From the NCBI RefSeq assembly GCF_039641995.1, contig NZ_CP087714.1, forward strand, positions 620,001 through 684,000: a stretch of 64,000 nucleotides of DNA, in the 5' to 3' direction. The translations under genes were made by a program, and so were the position numbers. The notes below the pieces were generated by a model, which was given only the letters and a program-made list of their open reading frames with translations, made no database searches and had not been told where the DNA came from. Positions 1-14,615 of this stretch are shown in pieces (within the stretch, counting starts at the first letter, position 1; each line of letters begins with the position of its first letter). The DNA comes from Geoglobus acetivorans. GTDB lineage: Archaea > Halobacteriota > Archaeoglobi > Archaeoglobales > Archaeoglobaceae.

Positions 1-2
1 GC

Positions 3-29
3 CTTGGTGTGGAGAAAATTAAAGGGTGA
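3..29 (+). CDS. 3' end of an upstream gene, probably rpoB'' (RNA polymerase subunit B'')
   Basis: Only the last eight codons are visible; they read LGVEKIKG and then TGA at 27-29. The stop lies inside the ribosome binding site of the next gene. In Archaeoglobales and many methanogens the B subunit is split and the B'' gene directly precedes B', so this tail is most simply the end of B''. Another frame is open to position 39 and cannot be excluded from so little sequence. Confidence 0.5.
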   Translation, partial: LGVEKIKG

Positions 30-35
30 TGTTTC

Positions 36-1850
36 ATGAAAAAATGCAGAGTTTATGTTAATGGTGCCCTTGTCGGATTTGTGGATGATGGTGGGAAACT
101 TGCTGACCAGATACGGGATCTGAGGAGGAAGGGCAAAATAAGCAATCAGATTAACGTGGTTTATTACTCAGACTCAAACGAGGTTAGGATAAATACTGAC
201 GCTGGAAGGGCGAGGAGACCCCTCATTGTGGTCAGAAATGGTAAACCCCTCGTAACTGATGAGGATATTGAAAAGCTGAAAAAAGGAGAGATAACTTTTG
301 ACGACCTCGTAAGGCAGGGTAAAATTGAGTACCTCGATGCAGAGGAAGAGGAAAACGCGTACATTGCCATAAGCGAAGATGCGCTAACGGAGGAACATAC
401 TCACCTTGAAGTTGATCCTGCACTCATTGTCGGTATCTGCACGGGCAGTCTTCCGTATCCCGAACACAACGCTTCTCCAAGAAACACAATGGGCGCTGCA
501 ATGATAAAGCAGAGCTTGGGTTTGCCATATTCCAATCTCAAGTTCCGGGCAGATACGAGAGGACACCTTCTGCACTATCCGCAGAAGCCAATTGTTGCCA
601 CTGACACCCAGATGGAAATAAGATTCGATGAAAGGCCTGCCGGGCAGAACTTTGTCGTTGCGGTTATAAGCTATGAGGGCTATAACATTGAGGATGCTCT
701 TATTTTCAACAAGGCCAGCATTGAAAGAGGACTTGGCAGATCCCACTTCTTCAGAACGTATGAAGCGGAAGAGATGAGGTATCCCGGTGGACAGGAAGAC
801 AAATTTGAGATTCCACCTTCAGACGTAAACGGTTACAGGGGTGCCGAGGCATACATGCATCTGGATGAAGATGGTCTCGTGTTTCCGGAAACCGAGGTCG
901 GTCCGGATGACGTGCTGATCGGAAAAACCTCTCCACCAAGGTTCCTTGAGGAACCCACTGAGCTTGGCATCTCTCCACAGAAGAGGAGGGAGACATCCGT
1001 AACCATGAGAAGTAACGAAAAGGGTATTGTTGATGCCGTTTTTCTTACGATCTCTGAAAACGGACAGAAACTCACAAAGGTCAGGGTCAGGGATCAGAGA
1101 ATCCCCGAGCTTGGAGATAAGTTTGCCTCAAGGCACGGACAGAAGGGAGTTATTGGGCTGATAGTGCCCGAGGAGGACATGCCGTTCAGCGAGTCCGGCA
1201 TAGTGCCGGATATGATCGTCAACCCCCATGCAATTCCTTCGAGAATGACTGTAGGGCATGTTCTTGAGATGATCGGCGGTAAGGTCGGCAGTCTTGAGGC
1301 AAGGAGGGTTGATGGAACGGTCTTCCATGGTGAAAAAGAGGAAGACCTGAGACAGACCCTGATAAAGTACGGTTTCAGCCATACGGGTAAAGAGGTAATG
1401 TATGATGGCATCACGGGCAAGAAAATTGTTGCTGACATCTTTGTTGGTGTGATTTACTATCAGAAGCTGTATCACATGGTGTCGAGCAAGCTTCACGCAA
1501 GGAGCAGAGGGCCAGTGCAGATTCTCACAAGACAGCCAACAGAAGGTAGAGCAAGGAAGGGAGGTCTCAGGTTTGGTGAAATGGAGAGAGATGTTCTCAT
1601 TGGACACGGTGCTGCTTTGCTGCTCAAGGACAGGCTGCTCGACGAGTCTGACAAGGTTGAGGTCTGGGTGTGCAACAAGTGCGGGCATGTGGCAACCTAT
1701 GATTTCAGAAGGAGGACTCCGTACTGTACGGTTTGTGATGATGACAGCGACATCCACAGAGTGGAGATGAGCTATGCCTTCAAGCTTTTGCTCGATGAGA
1801 TGAAGTCCATGATAATCGCTCCAAGGCTCCTGCTTGGAGATAGGGCGTGA
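36..1850 (+). CDS. rpoB1: DNA-directed RNA polymerase subunit B' (C-terminal half of split B)
   Basis: This is the catalytic-core second-largest subunit half, 604 residues, so B is split in this organism. Recognisable parts are the N-terminal segment with the [18 protein letters not shown] stretch, the block around [13 protein letters not shown] (residues about 213-225), and the highly conserved [12 protein letters not shown] near residues 359-370, which belongs to the hybrid-binding part of B. A C-terminal zinc-binding motif has CNKC near residue 546 and CTVC near residue 564. A GGGTGAT ribosome binding site at 24-30 supports the ATG at 36. The next gene, rpoA', begins nine bases after its stop, so both halves of the polymerase core are co-transcribed. 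Confidence 0.97.
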   Translation: MKKCRVYVNGALVGFVDDGGKLADQIRDLRRKGKISNQINVVYYSDSNEVRINTDAGRARRPLIVVRNGKPLVTDEDIEKLKKGEITFDDLVRQGKIEYLDAEEEENAYIAISEDALTEEHTHLEVDPALIVGICTGSLPYPEHNASPRNTMGAAMIKQSLGLPYSNLKFRADTRGHLLHYPQKPIVATDTQMEIRFDERPAGQNFVVAVISYEGYNIEDALIFNKASIERGLGRSHFFRTYEAEEMRYPGGQEDKFEIPPSDVNGYRGAEAYMHLDEDGLVFPETEVGPDDVLIGKTSPPRFLEEPTELGISPQKRRETSVTMRSNEKGIVDAVFLTISENGQKLTKVRVRDQRIPELGDKFASRHGQKGVIGLIVPEEDMPFSESGIVPDMIVNPHAIPSRMTVGHVLEMIGGKVGSLEARRVDGTVFHGEKEEDLRQTLIKYGFSHTGKEVMYDGITGKKIVADIFVGVIYYQKLYHMVSSKLHARSRGPVQILTRQPTEGRARKGGLRFGEMERDVLIGHGAALLLKDRLLDESDKVEVWVCNKCGHVATYDFRRRTPYCTVCDDDSDIHRVEMSYAFKLLLDEMKSMIIAPRLLLGDRA

Positions 1851-1859
1851 GGTGGTTGA

Positions 1860-5898
<4,039 letters not shown>

Positions 5899-5938
5899 AC
5901 CAATACTCTATACATTATATATTTTTGAGGGGATTTAA

Positions 5939-6358
5939 ATGGGAGTTAAGCTGTCAACTGAAAGTATAAGGTATATCGCTCTTTTTGAAAGCCTCACCGG
6001 TGCAAACGTGAAGGACTGTCTGATTTATGATGACAAGGTTATTTTTCTTGTGAGAAAGGGTGACATGGGGCTGGCCATAGGAAAGGGCGGAATAAATGTG
6101 GAAAAGGCAAAGGAGATAATTGGAAAGAGGGTGGAGGTTCTGGAGCACAGTGATGATCCTGTGGAGTTTATTCAGAACCTGTTCAGACCCATAAGAGTCA
6201 AAGTAAGTCTTGTTGAGAAGGAAGGAAAAAGAACGGCCATCGTTCAGGCCCCTGCACAGTATAAGGGGCTTGTAATTGGCAAGGGCGGAAAAAATATAAA
6301 CAAAGTCAAGGAGCTTGTGAGAAGACATCACGATATTGAAAATGTGATAGTGAAATGA
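5939..6358 (+). CDS. nusA: NusA-like transcription factor with two KH domains
   Basis: The archaeal NusA homolog is short, 139 residues here. It consists essentially of two KH RNA-binding domains and lacks the N-terminal polymerase-binding and S1 domains of bacterial NusA. Two GxxG loops are visible: IGKGGINVEKAKEIIGKRV in the first half and VIGKGGKNINKVKELVRRH in the second. It lies between rpl30e and rps12, the standard archaeal order. Its role is probably RNA binding linked to transcription termination or rRNA synthesis; the detail for archaea is inferred from the family. Confidence 0.94.
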   Translation: MGVKLSTESIRYIALFESLTGANVKDCLIYDDKVIFLVRKGDMGLAIGKGGINVEKAKEIIGKRVEVLEHSDDPVEFIQNLFRPIRVKVSLVEKEGKRTAIVQAPAQYKGLVIGKGGKNINKVKELVRRHHDIENVIVK

Positions 6359-6369
6359 GGTGAGGAGAA

Positions 6370-6798
6370 ATGGGAAGGGGCTTATTTGCCGCAAGAAAGC
6401 TCATCGAAAATAGAAAGGAGTTCAGGTGGAGCGATAAAAGGTACGTAAGGAGAGTACTCGATCTTAAAAGAAAGGCAGACCCTCTTGAGGGTGCACCGCA
6501 GGCGAGAGGTATAGTGCTGGAAAAGCTGGGTATAGAGGCAAGACAGCCCAACTCGGCTATCAGAAAGGCTGTGAGAGTTCAGCTCATCAAGAACGGCAAA
6601 CAGGTTACCGCTTTCACACCGGGAGATGGAGCAATCAACTATATTGATGAACACGATGAGGTAATCATTGAGGGTATTGGAGGCAGAATGGGAAGGAGTA
6701 TGGGTGACATTCCTGGTGTGAGGTACAAGGTTGTTAAGGTAAACAACACAAGCCTCAAGGAACTCTGGAAGGGTAAGAAGGAGAAGAGACTGAGGTGA
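6370..6798 (+). CDS. rps12: Ribosomal protein S12 (S23e)
   Basis: This decoding-centre protein of the small subunit has 142 residues. The signature [20 protein letters not shown] is present near residues 57-76, followed by [19 protein letters not shown], which corresponds to the loop that touches the A-site codon-anticodon helix. A GAGGTGAGGAG ribosome binding site precedes the ATG. It starts the S12-S7-EF2-EF1A-S10 (str-like) part of the operon. Confidence 0.98.
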   Translation: MGRGLFAARKLIENRKEFRWSDKRYVRRVLDLKRKADPLEGAPQARGIVLEKLGIEARQPNSAIRKAVRVQLIKNGKQVTAFTPGDGAINYIDEHDEVIIEGIGGRMGRSMGDIPGVRYKVVKVNNTSLKELWKGKKEKRLR

Positions 6799-6802
6799 TC
6801 TG

Positions 6803-7387
6803 ATGAAATACGGTCTTACCAACGAGGATTTGCTTGTATTTGGAAAATACGATGCCTCCGAAGTTGAGGTCAGTGATCCGGCACTGAAGAACTACATAAA
6901 CCTCAATCCGAAGGTAGTCCCGCATACGCATGGCAGGCACGCCAACACTCCTTTTGCGAAGCAGAATGTGTTCATCGTTGAGAGGCTTATCAACAAGGTG
7001 ATGAGGAAGGAGCACAACACCGGGAAGAAAATGCTTGCATACAGCATTGTTAAAGAGGCGTTTGAAATTGTTGCAAAGAAGACCAAGAAGAACCCGATTC
7101 AGATTCTTGTTGATGCTATCATCAACGCCGGACCGAGAGAAGAGGTTGTCAGGCTGAAGTATGGTGGTATCGCTGTGCCGAAATCAGTCGATACCTCAAG
7201 TTCCAGAAGAGTTGATATTGCTTTGAGGAATATTGCTGAAGGGGCAAGGAGGGCTGCCTTCAAGTCCAAGAGGAGCATTGCAGCCTGTCTTGCAGATGAA
7301 CTAATTGCTGCTGCAAATAACGAGAGCAGAAGCTATGCTGTTGCCAAGAAGGAGGAAATTGAAAGAGTTGCCAAGTCGGCAAGGTGA
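6803..7387 (+). CDS. rps7: Ribosomal protein S7 (S5e)
   Basis: This is the small-subunit head assembly protein, 194 residues. The segment [34 protein letters not shown] is the S7 signature, and a conserved end with [19 protein letters not shown] follows. It is four bases downstream of rps12 and six bases upstream of fusA, so the three are read from one message. Confidence 0.98.
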   Translation: MKYGLTNEDLLVFGKYDASEVEVSDPALKNYINLNPKVVPHTHGRHANTPFAKQNVFIVERLINKVMRKEHNTGKKMLAYSIVKEAFEIVAKKTKKNPIQILVDAIINAGPREEVVRLKYGGIAVPKSVDTSSSRRVDIALRNIAEGARRAAFKSKRSIAACLADELIAAANNESRSYAVAKKEEIERVAKSAR

Positions 7388-7392
7388 TGTAG

Positions 7393-9579
7393 ATGACAAG
7401 AGCGAAAAAAATGGTTGACAAGATAAAGGACCTGATGTACAAGCCGGAGAGGATAAGGAACATGGGTATCGTGGCTCACATTGATCACGGAAAAACAACC
7501 CTTTCCGATAATCTCCTTGCGGGAGCCGGAATGATCAGTGAAGAGCTTGCTGGAAGACAGCTTTACCTTGATTTCGACTCACAGGAGCAGGAGAGAGGTA
7601 TCACCATCAACTCTGCGAGCGTATCAATGGTGCACGAATACGGTGGTGAGGATTACCTGATCAATCTGATTGATACTCCTGGACACGTTGACTTCGGAGG
7701 AGAAGTTACGAGAGCGATGAGAGCAGTTGACGGTGTCATTGTCGTCGTTGATGCTGTTGAGGGAATAATGCCTCAGACCGAGACAGTTCTTAGACAGGCT
7801 CTCAGGGAGAACGTTAAGCCAGTTCTTTTCGTGAATAAGGTTGACAGGCTGATAAGGGAGCTCGAGGTTACTCCCGAGGAGATGCAGAAGAGGTTCATAA
7901 AGGTCATAGCAGATGTGAACAAATTCATAAAGGCCGTCAGGCCCGACAAATACGAAGAATGGAAACTCGATGTTTCCGACGGAAGTGTGGCCTTTGGTTC
8001 AGCCCTGTACAACTGGGCTGTAAGCGTTCCCTCGATGAAGGAAACGGGCGTGGGATTCAAGGAAGTTTACGACTACCTCAAGAGTGACGACTCGAAAACA
8101 CTTGCAAAGAAAACACCGCTGTTCAAGGTAGTGCTTGATATGGTTATCAGACACCTCCCACCACCTACAGAAGCTCAGAAGAGGAGGATCCCGACAATCT
8201 GGAAGGGAGACCTCGAATCGAATGTTGGCAAGGCGATGCTCAACTGTGATCCAAAAGGTCCGGTTGCACTCATGATAACCAAGATTGTCAATGATCCTCA
8301 TGCCGGAGAAATTGCGGTTGGAAGACTTTTCAGCGGTACGCTCAAGCCCGGAACCGAGCTGTACATTCTTGACAAGAAAACAAAGAACAGAGCCCAGACT
8401 GTTGGACTCTTCATGGGTCCAAAGAGGGTTGAGGTGGAGGAGATCCCCGCAGGCAACATTGTGGCTCTTGTCGGGCTTAAAGATGCATCTGCAGGTTCTA
8501 CATGCTCAACTGTTGAGAGCATGGAACCGTTCGAGAGCATAAAGCACTTCAGCGAACCTGTAGTTACAATGGCCATCGAGGCCAAGAACCCGAGAGACCT
8601 GCCGAAGCTCATCGAGGTGCTGAGAAAGCTTGCGAAGGAAGACCCCACCCTGCATGTTACGCTTAATGAGGAGACTGGGGAGCACCTCATCAGCGGAATG
8701 GGTGAACTCCACCTTGAGGTTAAGGTTGAGAGAATAAGAAGGGACTTCGGGCTTGAAGTCAAGACGTCTCCACCAATCGTCGTTTTCAGAGAAACCGTTA
8801 ACATGACATCTCCTGTAGTCGAGGGCAAGTCGCCAAACAGGCACAACAGATTCTACATAGTTGTTGAACCATGTCCTGAGGCAGTCATAGAGAAGTTCAA
8901 GGAGGGTGAAGTCGACCTGAAGATGGATAAGAAGGAGAGGAGGAAGCTTCTGGAGGAGGCAGGTCTTCCGGGAGACGAAGCGGCCGGTGTTCAGGAGTAC
9001 TACAGCGGAAACATCTTTGTGGACGTTACAAAAGGTATACAGTACCTGAACGAGACCATGGAACTGATCCTTGAAGGTTTCAGAGAGGCAATAAACGCTG
9101 GACCGGTTGCAAGAGAGCCTGTTTACGGGCTGAAGGTCAAGCTCGTTGACTGTAAGCTGCACGAGGATGCGGTGCACAGGGGACCTGCGCAGGTAATTCC
9201 TGCCGTTAGGTCAGCGATATTTGCTGCGATGCTCCAGGCAAAACCGGCTCTGCTTGAGCCATATCAGAAGGTGTATGTTACCGTCCCGCAGGAAATGATG
9301 GGTGCGGTAACAAGAGAGATTCAGGGAAGGAGAGGAGTTATACTGGAGATCAACTCCGAGGGGGATGCTGTTACTGTCATAGCCAAGGTTCCGGTCAAGG
9401 AGATGTTCGGATTCGCAGGCGCAATAAGAGGCGCAACATCAGGAAAAGCAATCTGGAGTGTGGAATTTGCAGGATTCGAGCAGGTACCTCAGAATCTGTT
9501 CGAACAGTTCGTGATGGAAGTCAGACAGAGGAAGGGATTGAAGCTTGAGATTCCAAAGCCCGAGGACTTCATCGGGTGA
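7393..9579 (+). CDS. fusA: Translation elongation factor 2
   Basis: This is the GTPase that drives ribosomal translocation, 728 residues. The G1 loop AHIDHGKTT starts near residue 29, DTPGH (G3) near residue 94 and NKVD (G4) near residue 148. The diphthamide target sequence DAVHRGPAQ is present, with His595 the residue expected to be modified to diphthamide in archaea. After the stop there is a T-rich stretch and then a separate promoter for EF-1A. Confidence 0.98.
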   Translation: MTRAKKMVDKIKDLMYKPERIRNMGIVAHIDHGKTTLSDNLLAGAGMISEELAGRQLYLDFDSQEQERGITINSASVSMVHEYGGEDYLINLIDTPGHVDFGGEVTRAMRAVDGVIVVVDAVEGIMPQTETVLRQALRENVKPVLFVNKVDRLIRELEVTPEEMQKRFIKVIADVNKFIKAVRPDKYEEWKLDVSDGSVAFGSALYNWAVSVPSMKETGVGFKEVYDYLKSDDSKTLAKKTPLFKVVLDMVIRHLPPPTEAQKRRIPTIWKGDLESNVGKAMLNCDPKGPVALMITKIVNDPHAGEIAVGRLFSGTLKPGTELYILDKKTKNRAQTVGLFMGPKRVEVEEIPAGNIVALVGLKDASAGSTCSTVESMEPFESIKHFSEPVVTMAIEAKNPRDLPKLIEVLRKLAKEDPTLHVTLNEETGEHLISGMGELHLEVKVERIRRDFGLEVKTSPPIVVFRETVNMTSPVVEGKSPNRHNRFYIVVEPCPEAVIEKFKEGEVDLKMDKKERRKLLEEAGLPGDEAAGVQEYYSGNIFVDVTKGIQYLNETMELILEGFREAINAGPVAREPVYGLKVKLVDCKLHEDAVHRGPAQVIPAVRSAIFAAMLQAKPALLEPYQKVYVTVPQEMMGAVTREIQGRRGVILEINSEGDAVTVIAKVPVKEMFGFAGAIRGATSGKAIWSVEFAGFEQVPQNLFEQFVMEVRQRKGLKLEIPKPEDFIG

Positions 9580-9581
9580 AA

Positions 9582-9594
9582 GTTTTATAAACCC
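9582..9594 (+). promoter_or_regulatory. TATA-box promoter for tef1a
   Basis: AGTTTTATAAACC is a good archaeal TATA box. Its centre is about 42 bases before the tef1a ATG, so a transcript would start near 9614 and carry a leader of about 15 bases with the strong AGGAGGTGG ribosome binding site at 9616-9624. This gives the very abundant EF-1A its own promoter in addition to read-through from fusA. Confidence 0.6.
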
Positions 9595-9596
9595 TC

Positions 9597-9609
9597 TAAT
9601 TTTTTTGTT
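9597..9609 (+). terminator. T-rich termination signal after fusA
   Basis: A run of seven T in CTAATTTTTTTGT follows the fusA stop and overlaps the tef1a leader. Archaeal polymerase terminates at oligo-T tracts, so partial termination here is likely. Confidence 0.4.
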
Positions 9610-9629
9610 CTGAGAAGGAGGTGGAATAT

Positions 9630-10901
9630 ATGGCAAAGGAGTTGGAACACATCAACGTCGTAATTATAGGGCATGTGGACCATGGAAAGTCAACAATGGT
9701 TGGAAGGCTTCTTTACGAGGCTGGAGAGATCCCAGAGCACATTATAGAGAAGTACAGGAAGGAGGCACAGGAGAAGGGTAAGGCAACATTCGAGTTTGCA
9801 TGGGTTATGGACAAGCTCAAGGAAGAGAGAGAAAGAGGTATTACAATCGATGTCGCTCACAGGAAGTTCAAGACAAACAAGTATGAGATCACAATTATCG
9901 ACGCACCAGGTCACAGAGACTTCATCAAGAACATGATCACCGGTGCATCACAGGCTGATGCAGCTGTCCTCGTTGTCGATGTTGTTGACTGCGTACAGGC
10001 GCAGACCAAGGAGCACGTGTTCCTTTCAAGAACACTGGGCATCAACCAGATAATTGTGCTCATCAACAAGATGGACAGAGTTGACTACAAGCAGGAAGAG
10101 TACGACAAGTGTAAGGAGGCAGTATCGAAGATCCTCAAGATGGTTGGATTTAAGGTCGACGAAATTCCATTCATTCCGACATCTGCTTACAATGGAGACA
10201 ACATCCTTAAGAAGAGTGAAAGAACAACCTGGTACAATGGTCCAACTGTGTTTGAGGCACTTGATGCACTCAAGCCACCAGAGAAGCTTGTTGACAAGCC
10301 ACTCAGAATTCCGATTCAGGACGTTTACTCAATCAGTGGTGTCGGTACCGTTCCTGTCGGGAGAGTTGAGAGCGGTATCCTGAAGGTTGGAGACAAGGTT
10401 ATCTTCAATCCTGCTGGTGTAACCGGAGAAGTTAAGAGCATTGAGATGCACCACGAGTCAATTCCGCAGGCAGAGCCAGGTGACAACATCGGTTTCAACG
10501 TGAGAGGTGTCAGCAAGAACGATGTCAGGAGAGGAGATGTTGCGGGTCACCCAGACAATCCACCTACAGTGGTCAGGGACTTCACCGCTCAGATTGTTGT
10601 CCTGCAGCACCCCACTGCAATCACTGTTGGTTACACACCTGTTGTTCACGCCCACACCGCACAGGTTGCCTGCCAGTTCGTTGAGCTGCAGAAGAAGCTT
10701 GATCCGAGAACCGGTCAGGCCAAGGAGGAGAACCCACAGTTCCTCAAGACTGGAGACGCAGCAATCGTCAAGCTTCAGCCCACAAGACCAATGGTTATCG
10801 AGAAGGTCAAGGACATACCCCCACTCGGCAGGTTTGCCGTCAGAGATATGGGTATGACCGTAGCTGCGGGAATGGTTCTCGACGTTACGCCAAGAGGCTA
10901 A
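9630..10901 (+). CDS. tef1a: Translation elongation factor 1-alpha
   Basis: This GTPase delivers aminoacyl-tRNA to the ribosome (423 residues). The G1 motif GHVDHGKST is near residues 14-22, DAPGHRDF near 93 and NKMD near 147. An in-frame GTG lies at 9621, but AGGAGGTGG overlaps it and is spaced correctly for the ATG at 9630, giving [11 protein letters not shown]. Codons end strongly in C and use few rare forms, as expected of a very highly expressed gene. T-rich sequence follows the stop. Confidence 0.98.
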   Translation: MAKELEHINVVIIGHVDHGKSTMVGRLLYEAGEIPEHIIEKYRKEAQEKGKATFEFAWVMDKLKEERERGITIDVAHRKFKTNKYEITIIDAPGHRDFIKNMITGASQADAAVLVVDVVDCVQAQTKEHVFLSRTLGINQIIVLINKMDRVDYKQEEYDKCKEAVSKILKMVGFKVDEIPFIPTSAYNGDNILKKSERTTWYNGPTVFEALDALKPPEKLVDKPLRIPIQDVYSISGVGTVPVGRVESGILKVGDKVIFNPAGVTGEVKSIEMHHESIPQAEPGDNIGFNVRGVSKNDVRRGDVAGHPDNPPTVVRDFTAQIVVLQHPTAITVGYTPVVHAHTAQVACQFVELQKKLDPRTGQAKEENPQFLKTGDAAIVKLQPTRPMVIEKVKDIPPLGRFAVRDMGMTVAAGMVLDVTPRG

Positions 10902-10906
10902 ACCCA

Positions 10907-10920
10907 TTTTTTTCTTTTTT
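10907..10920 (+). terminator. T-rich termination signal after tef1a
   Basis: The sequence TTTTTTTCTTTTTT between the tef1a stop and rps10 fits an archaeal oligo-T terminator. The short distance to rps10 suggests that some read-through is kept. Confidence 0.5.
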
Positions 10921-10932
10921 GGGTGAAGTGTT

Positions 10933-11253
10933 ATGGCAATAAAGGGTTACAAGGCGAGGATTAGACTTTCTGGTCTCAATCCCAAGGATCTGGACAGGAT
11001 CTGCTCACAGATTAAAGAAATAGCAGTAAAGACCGGTGTGGAAATCAGCGGACCAATACCTCTGCCGACAAAGAGGCTTGTGGTTCCTGTAAGAAAAAGC
11101 CCCGATGGAGAAGGCAGTGAAACCTGGGATCACTGGGAAATGAGGGTTCACAAGAGGCTGATAGATATCGCGGCGGACGAGAGGGCGCTGAGACAGATAA
11201 TGAGGATCCAGGTTCCAAAAGACGTGAACATTGAGATAGTTCTTGAAAGCTAA
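10933..11253 (+). CDS. rps10: Ribosomal protein S10
   Basis: This small-subunit protein has 106 residues. It begins [20 protein letters not shown] and has the conserved core [19 protein letters not shown] and the basic segment [13 protein letters not shown]. It closes the str-like operon, its usual archaeal position after EF-1A. GGGTGAAGTG precedes the start as the ribosome binding site. Confidence 0.97.
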   Translation: MAIKGYKARIRLSGLNPKDLDRICSQIKEIAVKTGVEISGPIPLPTKRLVVPVRKSPDGEGSETWDHWEMRVHKRLIDIAADERALRQIMRIQVPKDVNIEIVLES

Positions 11254-11258
11254 TTTTT

Positions 11259-12170
11259 ATGGATTTTAAAATCACTTTTCTCGGGACCTCCGGTACGGTC
11301 CCCACACCTGAAAGGAATACCTCATCTATTTTTGTTCAGTTTGGAGGGGAGAAGCTCCTCTTTGACTGTGGAGAAGGTACCCAGAGGCAGATGATGATTG
11401 CAAAAACCGGGTTCTCGATCAGCTCTGTTTTCATAACCCACATGCACACTGACCATTTCATCGGTCTTTTTGGCCTGATTGAGTCAATGAGTCTTAACGG
11501 GAGAGAAAAACCCCTGCATATATACTGTCCGGAGCCTGATTTTCTCAGAAAGCTTTTCAGAGAGTTTGGGTATGACAACCTTGATTTTAGGATAGTTGTA
11601 ACTGGTCTTAAAGATAGTGATGTTGTGAGGTTTGGCAATTTCAGCGTTGTGGCGTTCAAAACTGACCACATTGTCAGCAGTGTGGGTTATGCAGTTATTG
11701 AAGATAGCTTTCTCAGATTTTCTCCAGAAAAGGCTAAGGAACTGGGAATTCCTCCAGGACCTCTCTACAAAAAACTGGCAAACGGGGAAACTGTCTTTTT
11801 CAGGGGAAAAATGGTCTCTCCTGAAATGGTTACGGATGGAATGGTCAGGGGGAGGAAAATCGTTTACACCGGTGACACGAAACCAACTGAAAAGCTTGTT
11901 GAGATTTCCAAGGATGCTGATCTTCTAATACATGACTCGTCTTTCACCTCAGAGCTTTCAGAATGGGCAGAGTATACAAAGCATTCAACAGCTCTTAAGG
12001 CTGCCGAGGTGGCGAAAGAGGCGGGCGTCAGAAGGCTGATTCTCACACACATAAGTGCGAGGTACTCCAAGAATACGGAACCACTCCTCCTGGAGGCACG
12101 CAGGGTATTTCCAAACGTGGAAATAGCGAGAGATTTCATGGAGGTTGAGTTAAAGAGGAATCAGTCTTGA
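11259..12170 (+). CDS. rnz: Ribonuclease Z (tRNA 3' processing endonuclease)
   Basis: This metallo-beta-lactamase-fold enzyme cuts the 3' trailer from tRNA precursors (303 residues). The zinc motif THMHTDH lies at residues 60-66, preceded by the typical N-terminus FLGTSGTVPTPERNTSS and the segment LLFDCGEGTQRQM. HDSSF near residue 225 and LTHISARY near residue 264 complete the tRNase Z pattern. The gene follows rps10 by five bases, and its last 21 bases overlap the end of the convergent ccdA gene. Confidence 0.95.
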   Translation: MDFKITFLGTSGTVPTPERNTSSIFVQFGGEKLLFDCGEGTQRQMMIAKTGFSISSVFITHMHTDHFIGLFGLIESMSLNGREKPLHIYCPEPDFLRKLFREFGYDNLDFRIVVTGLKDSDVVRFGNFSVVAFKTDHIVSSVGYAVIEDSFLRFSPEKAKELGIPPGPLYKKLANGETVFFRGKMVSPEMVTDGMVRGRKIVYTGDTKPTEKLVEISKDADLLIHDSSFTSELSEWAEYTKHSTALKAAEVAKEAGVRRLILTHISARYSKNTEPLLLEARRVFPNVEIARDFMEVELKRNQS

Positions 12171-12782
12171 GAGAGAAAGCTCTATCTGAAGATACACTCC
12201 ACTTATCAGCAATGCGAGGAAGACGAGGATAATGTAACCAGAGATTTTCCTTATCTTTTCTCCGTATTTGAGGAACACCCTGCTTCTCTCTCCGAGTTTC
12301 AGAATGATCGCTATCCCTGTTGCTATGCCCAGTCCAAAGAATAGCATCGAGATCGTACCCTCAAACGTTCCTGATGAGATTGCATTAAATCCGAGCAATG
12401 CCCCGACTATTGGACCGATGCAGGGTGACCATATCAGACCGAGAAATGCTCCAAACAGAAACGAATCTGCGGGGACTCTGAGCCTTCCGGTAAATCTTGA
12501 TGTGAATGCAGAATACTTCATGTAAAGTTCGTCAGACACCAGGATAACTCCAAATACAAAAAGTCCCGCGTATGCGAGGTATCTGATCAAACTGACCTTA
12601 CCAAGGAGCGAAGCCAGTGTGCCGGCGAGCATGAAGAACAGAATCATTCCTGTTACAATAACCACGCTCCTCTTCCAGCTGCCCAGAGCACCAGCAAATA
12701 TTACAGGAATCATTGGCAGAACACAGGGTGAGAATATGCTTATTATTCCGGCGATGTATGACAGCAGTAATGAGACCATCAT
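12150..12782 (-). CDS. ccdA: CcdA-type membrane protein (DsbD transmembrane family)
   Basis: The 210-residue protein has about six hydrophobic segments. Its first reads LLLSYIAGIISIFSPCVLPMIPV, whose FSPCVLPMIP pattern is the mark of CcdA/DsbD. A second cysteine lies in LIWSPCIGPIVGALLG. The family moves electrons from cytoplasmic thioredoxin across the membrane, mainly to keep apocytochrome c thiols reduced. That suits an organism with multiheme cytochromes, two of which are encoded near the end of the window. The start overlaps the stop of the upstream ATPase gene by one base. Confidence 0.87.
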   Translation of the reverse strand: MMVSLLLSYIAGIISIFSPCVLPMIPVIFAGALGSWKRSVVIVTGMILFFMLAGTLASLLGKVSLIRYLAYAGLFVFGVILVSDELYMKYSAFTSRFTGRLRVPADSFLFGAFLGLIWSPCIGPIVGALLGFNAISSGTFEGTISMLFFGLGIATGIAIILKLGERSRVFLKYGEKIRKISGYIILVFLALLISGVYLQIELSLSRLIPL

Positions 12783-13423
12783 TACCTTATTCCCAGCTGA
12801 GCTTTTATGAACTGGTCAAGAACGTCCGGGATGGCAACATCATCCTTGGTTATTTTCATCTCACCAATCTCGGATTCAACATACTGTGATGCTCTCACTA
12901 TTTTGATCAATCTTCTGACAGAATCGCTGTTTATCTGTCTTTCAAGTTCGACTATGTTCTGGAATACAAGGGTTATTGATGTCTGGGTCTGAACGTCATG
13001 AGCATTTTTAACCAGGGTGAATATTCCGGAGCTGCCATCCGATTCCATCCTCACCACTATATTTCTGAGGAAGTGTATTATCTTCTGTGGCGTGTGGTAG
13101 AGGAGTAGACCAGATATCGAATCGAACACAACGAAATAATCCTTTTTTAGGTTGTCGAGAGCCTTGCCAATGGCAATGCTCACCTCGTTAAGGTTTAGGG
13201 GGTTGTTGACGATTATATCCTGCGGAGTCGTTTTCACCTGCTGATCCCAGGTGTGCGTATCAACTATCCAGATGTTTGAGTTGTGGTTATTGAATTTCCT
13301 CCTTACAGTTGGCGCACTTTCCGTCGTGGAAATCCAGAGAACTCTGTCAAAATACTTCATGTACTTGAGGATCAGCCTCGTTTTCCCTGTGCCAGGCTCT
13401 CCTATCAGCAGTATTGAACCCAT
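12782..13423 (-). CDS. RecA-superfamily ATPase of unknown role
   Basis: The protein (213 residues) has a P-loop GEPGTGKT at residues 7-14 and a Walker B-like YFVVFDSISGLLLYH near residue 95, so it belongs to the RecA/KaiC-like ATPases. It is only one domain long and lacks a KaiC N-terminal targeting segment. AGGAGGATTTGG precedes the ATG. It is translationally coupled to ccdA, which gives no clear hint to its job. Related but more degenerate proteins are encoded at 59115-61120. I can place the fold, not the function. Confidence 0.75.
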   Translation of the reverse strand: MGSILLIGEPGTGKTRLILKYMKYFDRVLWISTTESAPTVRRKFNNHNSNIWIVDTHTWDQQVKTTPQDIIVNNPLNLNEVSIAIGKALDNLKKDYFVVFDSISGLLLYHTPQKIIHFLRNIVVRMESDGSSGIFTLVKNAHDVQTQTSITLVFQNIVELERQINSDSVRRLIKIVRASQYVESEIGEMKITKDDVAIPDVLDQFIKAQLGIR

Positions 13424-13481
13424 CCAAATCCTCCTTCTTTAGATGATTTAAAAAATTTTTTGTTACTTCGTAAGTTAATTT

Positions 13482-14615
13482 TCAGTTATATGCGTTTCGA
13501 AATTCTTCAAGACGAACGAGCATATCCCTTATGTTCTCCATTGATGTTGCATAGCTCACTCTTACCCAGGTGGGGTAGCTCTTTCCGAACCCGGTACCGG
13601 GTGTTACAGCCACATAATACTCCTCAAGAAATCTTTTCGAGAACTCCTCGCCGTTTATTCCTGTGTCCATGAATACGTAGAAAGCCCCATCGGGTGGAGC
13701 AAACCTGTAACCGAGCTTTTTCAAACCTTTTAGCAGCACATCTCTTCGCTTTCCAAACTCTGACACCATGTCTTCCACACACTTTTGATCTCCTTTTAGT
13801 GCGGCAACCGCTGCGTACTGTGCAAATGTCGTGGGAGAACTCGTTGAGTGTGACTGTATCTTTCTCATTTTTGTGATTACATCATCGCTTGCAACAGCAT
13901 AGCCGATTCTCCATCCTGTCATGGAGTATGTTTTTGAGAGTGCGTTGATCGTGACGGTTCTGCTGTGCATTCCGTCGAACGAGGCGATGCTGCGGTGTTT
14001 TCCCTCGAAAATTATTTTTTCGTATACTTCGTCTGAGATGACGAACAGATTATGATCAATTGCGAGATCTGCAACTTTTTTCAGGAATTCCTTAGAGTAT
14101 ACTACTCCCGTGGGGTTGTTCGGTGAATTTACGACGATCATTTTTGTTTTTTCTGTAATTTGATCTTCAATGTTTACATCTCTGAAGTCGTCATCGTGTT
14201 TGACGAAGACGGGCTTTCCACCGGCAAGCAAAACGCTTGCTTCATAGCTCACCCACGCGGGTTCGAGCAGGATTACTTCATCGCCCTGTTCGATCAGAGC
14301 CTGCATTGCAAGGTATATGGCATACTTTGCTCCGGCCGTAACAATAACGCTGTTTTCCTGAACATCTATTCCATTCTCTTTCCTCATTTTCTCTGCTATG
14401 GCCTCCCGAAGCTCAGGTATGCCCTGAACGGGAGCATACTTGGTTTTTCCCTCTTTCAGGGCTCTGCATGCAGCCTCGACTATGTGGCTGGGAGTTGTAA
14501 AATCCGGTTCCCCAACACCCATGTCTATGACTGGCTTACCCTGTTTCCTGAGTTCCTTTGCTTTGTCGGATATGGCCATTGTGGCAGAGGGCTTTATTAA
14601 ATCAGCCCTGCTCAT
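13482..14615 (-). CDS. aspC: Aspartate aminotransferase-like class I/II aminotransferase
   Basis: This pyridoxal-phosphate enzyme has 377 residues. The NSPNNPTG segment near residue 163, SDEVYEK near residue 195 and the cofactor lysine in SKTYSMTGWRIGYA near residue 229 are all visible. Substrate is probably aspartate/2-oxoglutarate, but this subgroup also includes enzymes for other amino acids. Its start overlaps the end of ribH by 14 bases, so the two are one transcript. Confidence 0.9.
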   Translation of the reverse strand: MSRADLIKPSATMAISDKAKELRKQGKPVIDMGVGEPDFTTPSHIVEAACRALKEGKTKYAPVQGIPELREAIAEKMRKENGIDVQENSVIVTAGAKYAIYLAMQALIEQGDEVILLEPAWVSYEASVLLAGGKPVFVKHDDDFRDVNIEDQITEKTKMIVVNSPNNPTGVVYSKEFLKKVADLAIDHNLFVISDEVYEKIIFEGKHRSIASFDGMHSRTVTINALSKTYSMTGWRIGYAVASDDVITKMRKIQSHSTSSPTTFAQYAAVAALKGDQKCVEDMVSEFGKRRDVLLKGLKKLGYRFAPPDGAFYVFMDTGINGEEFSKRFLEEYYVAVTPGTGFGKSYPTWVRVSYATSMENIRDMLVRLEEFRNAYN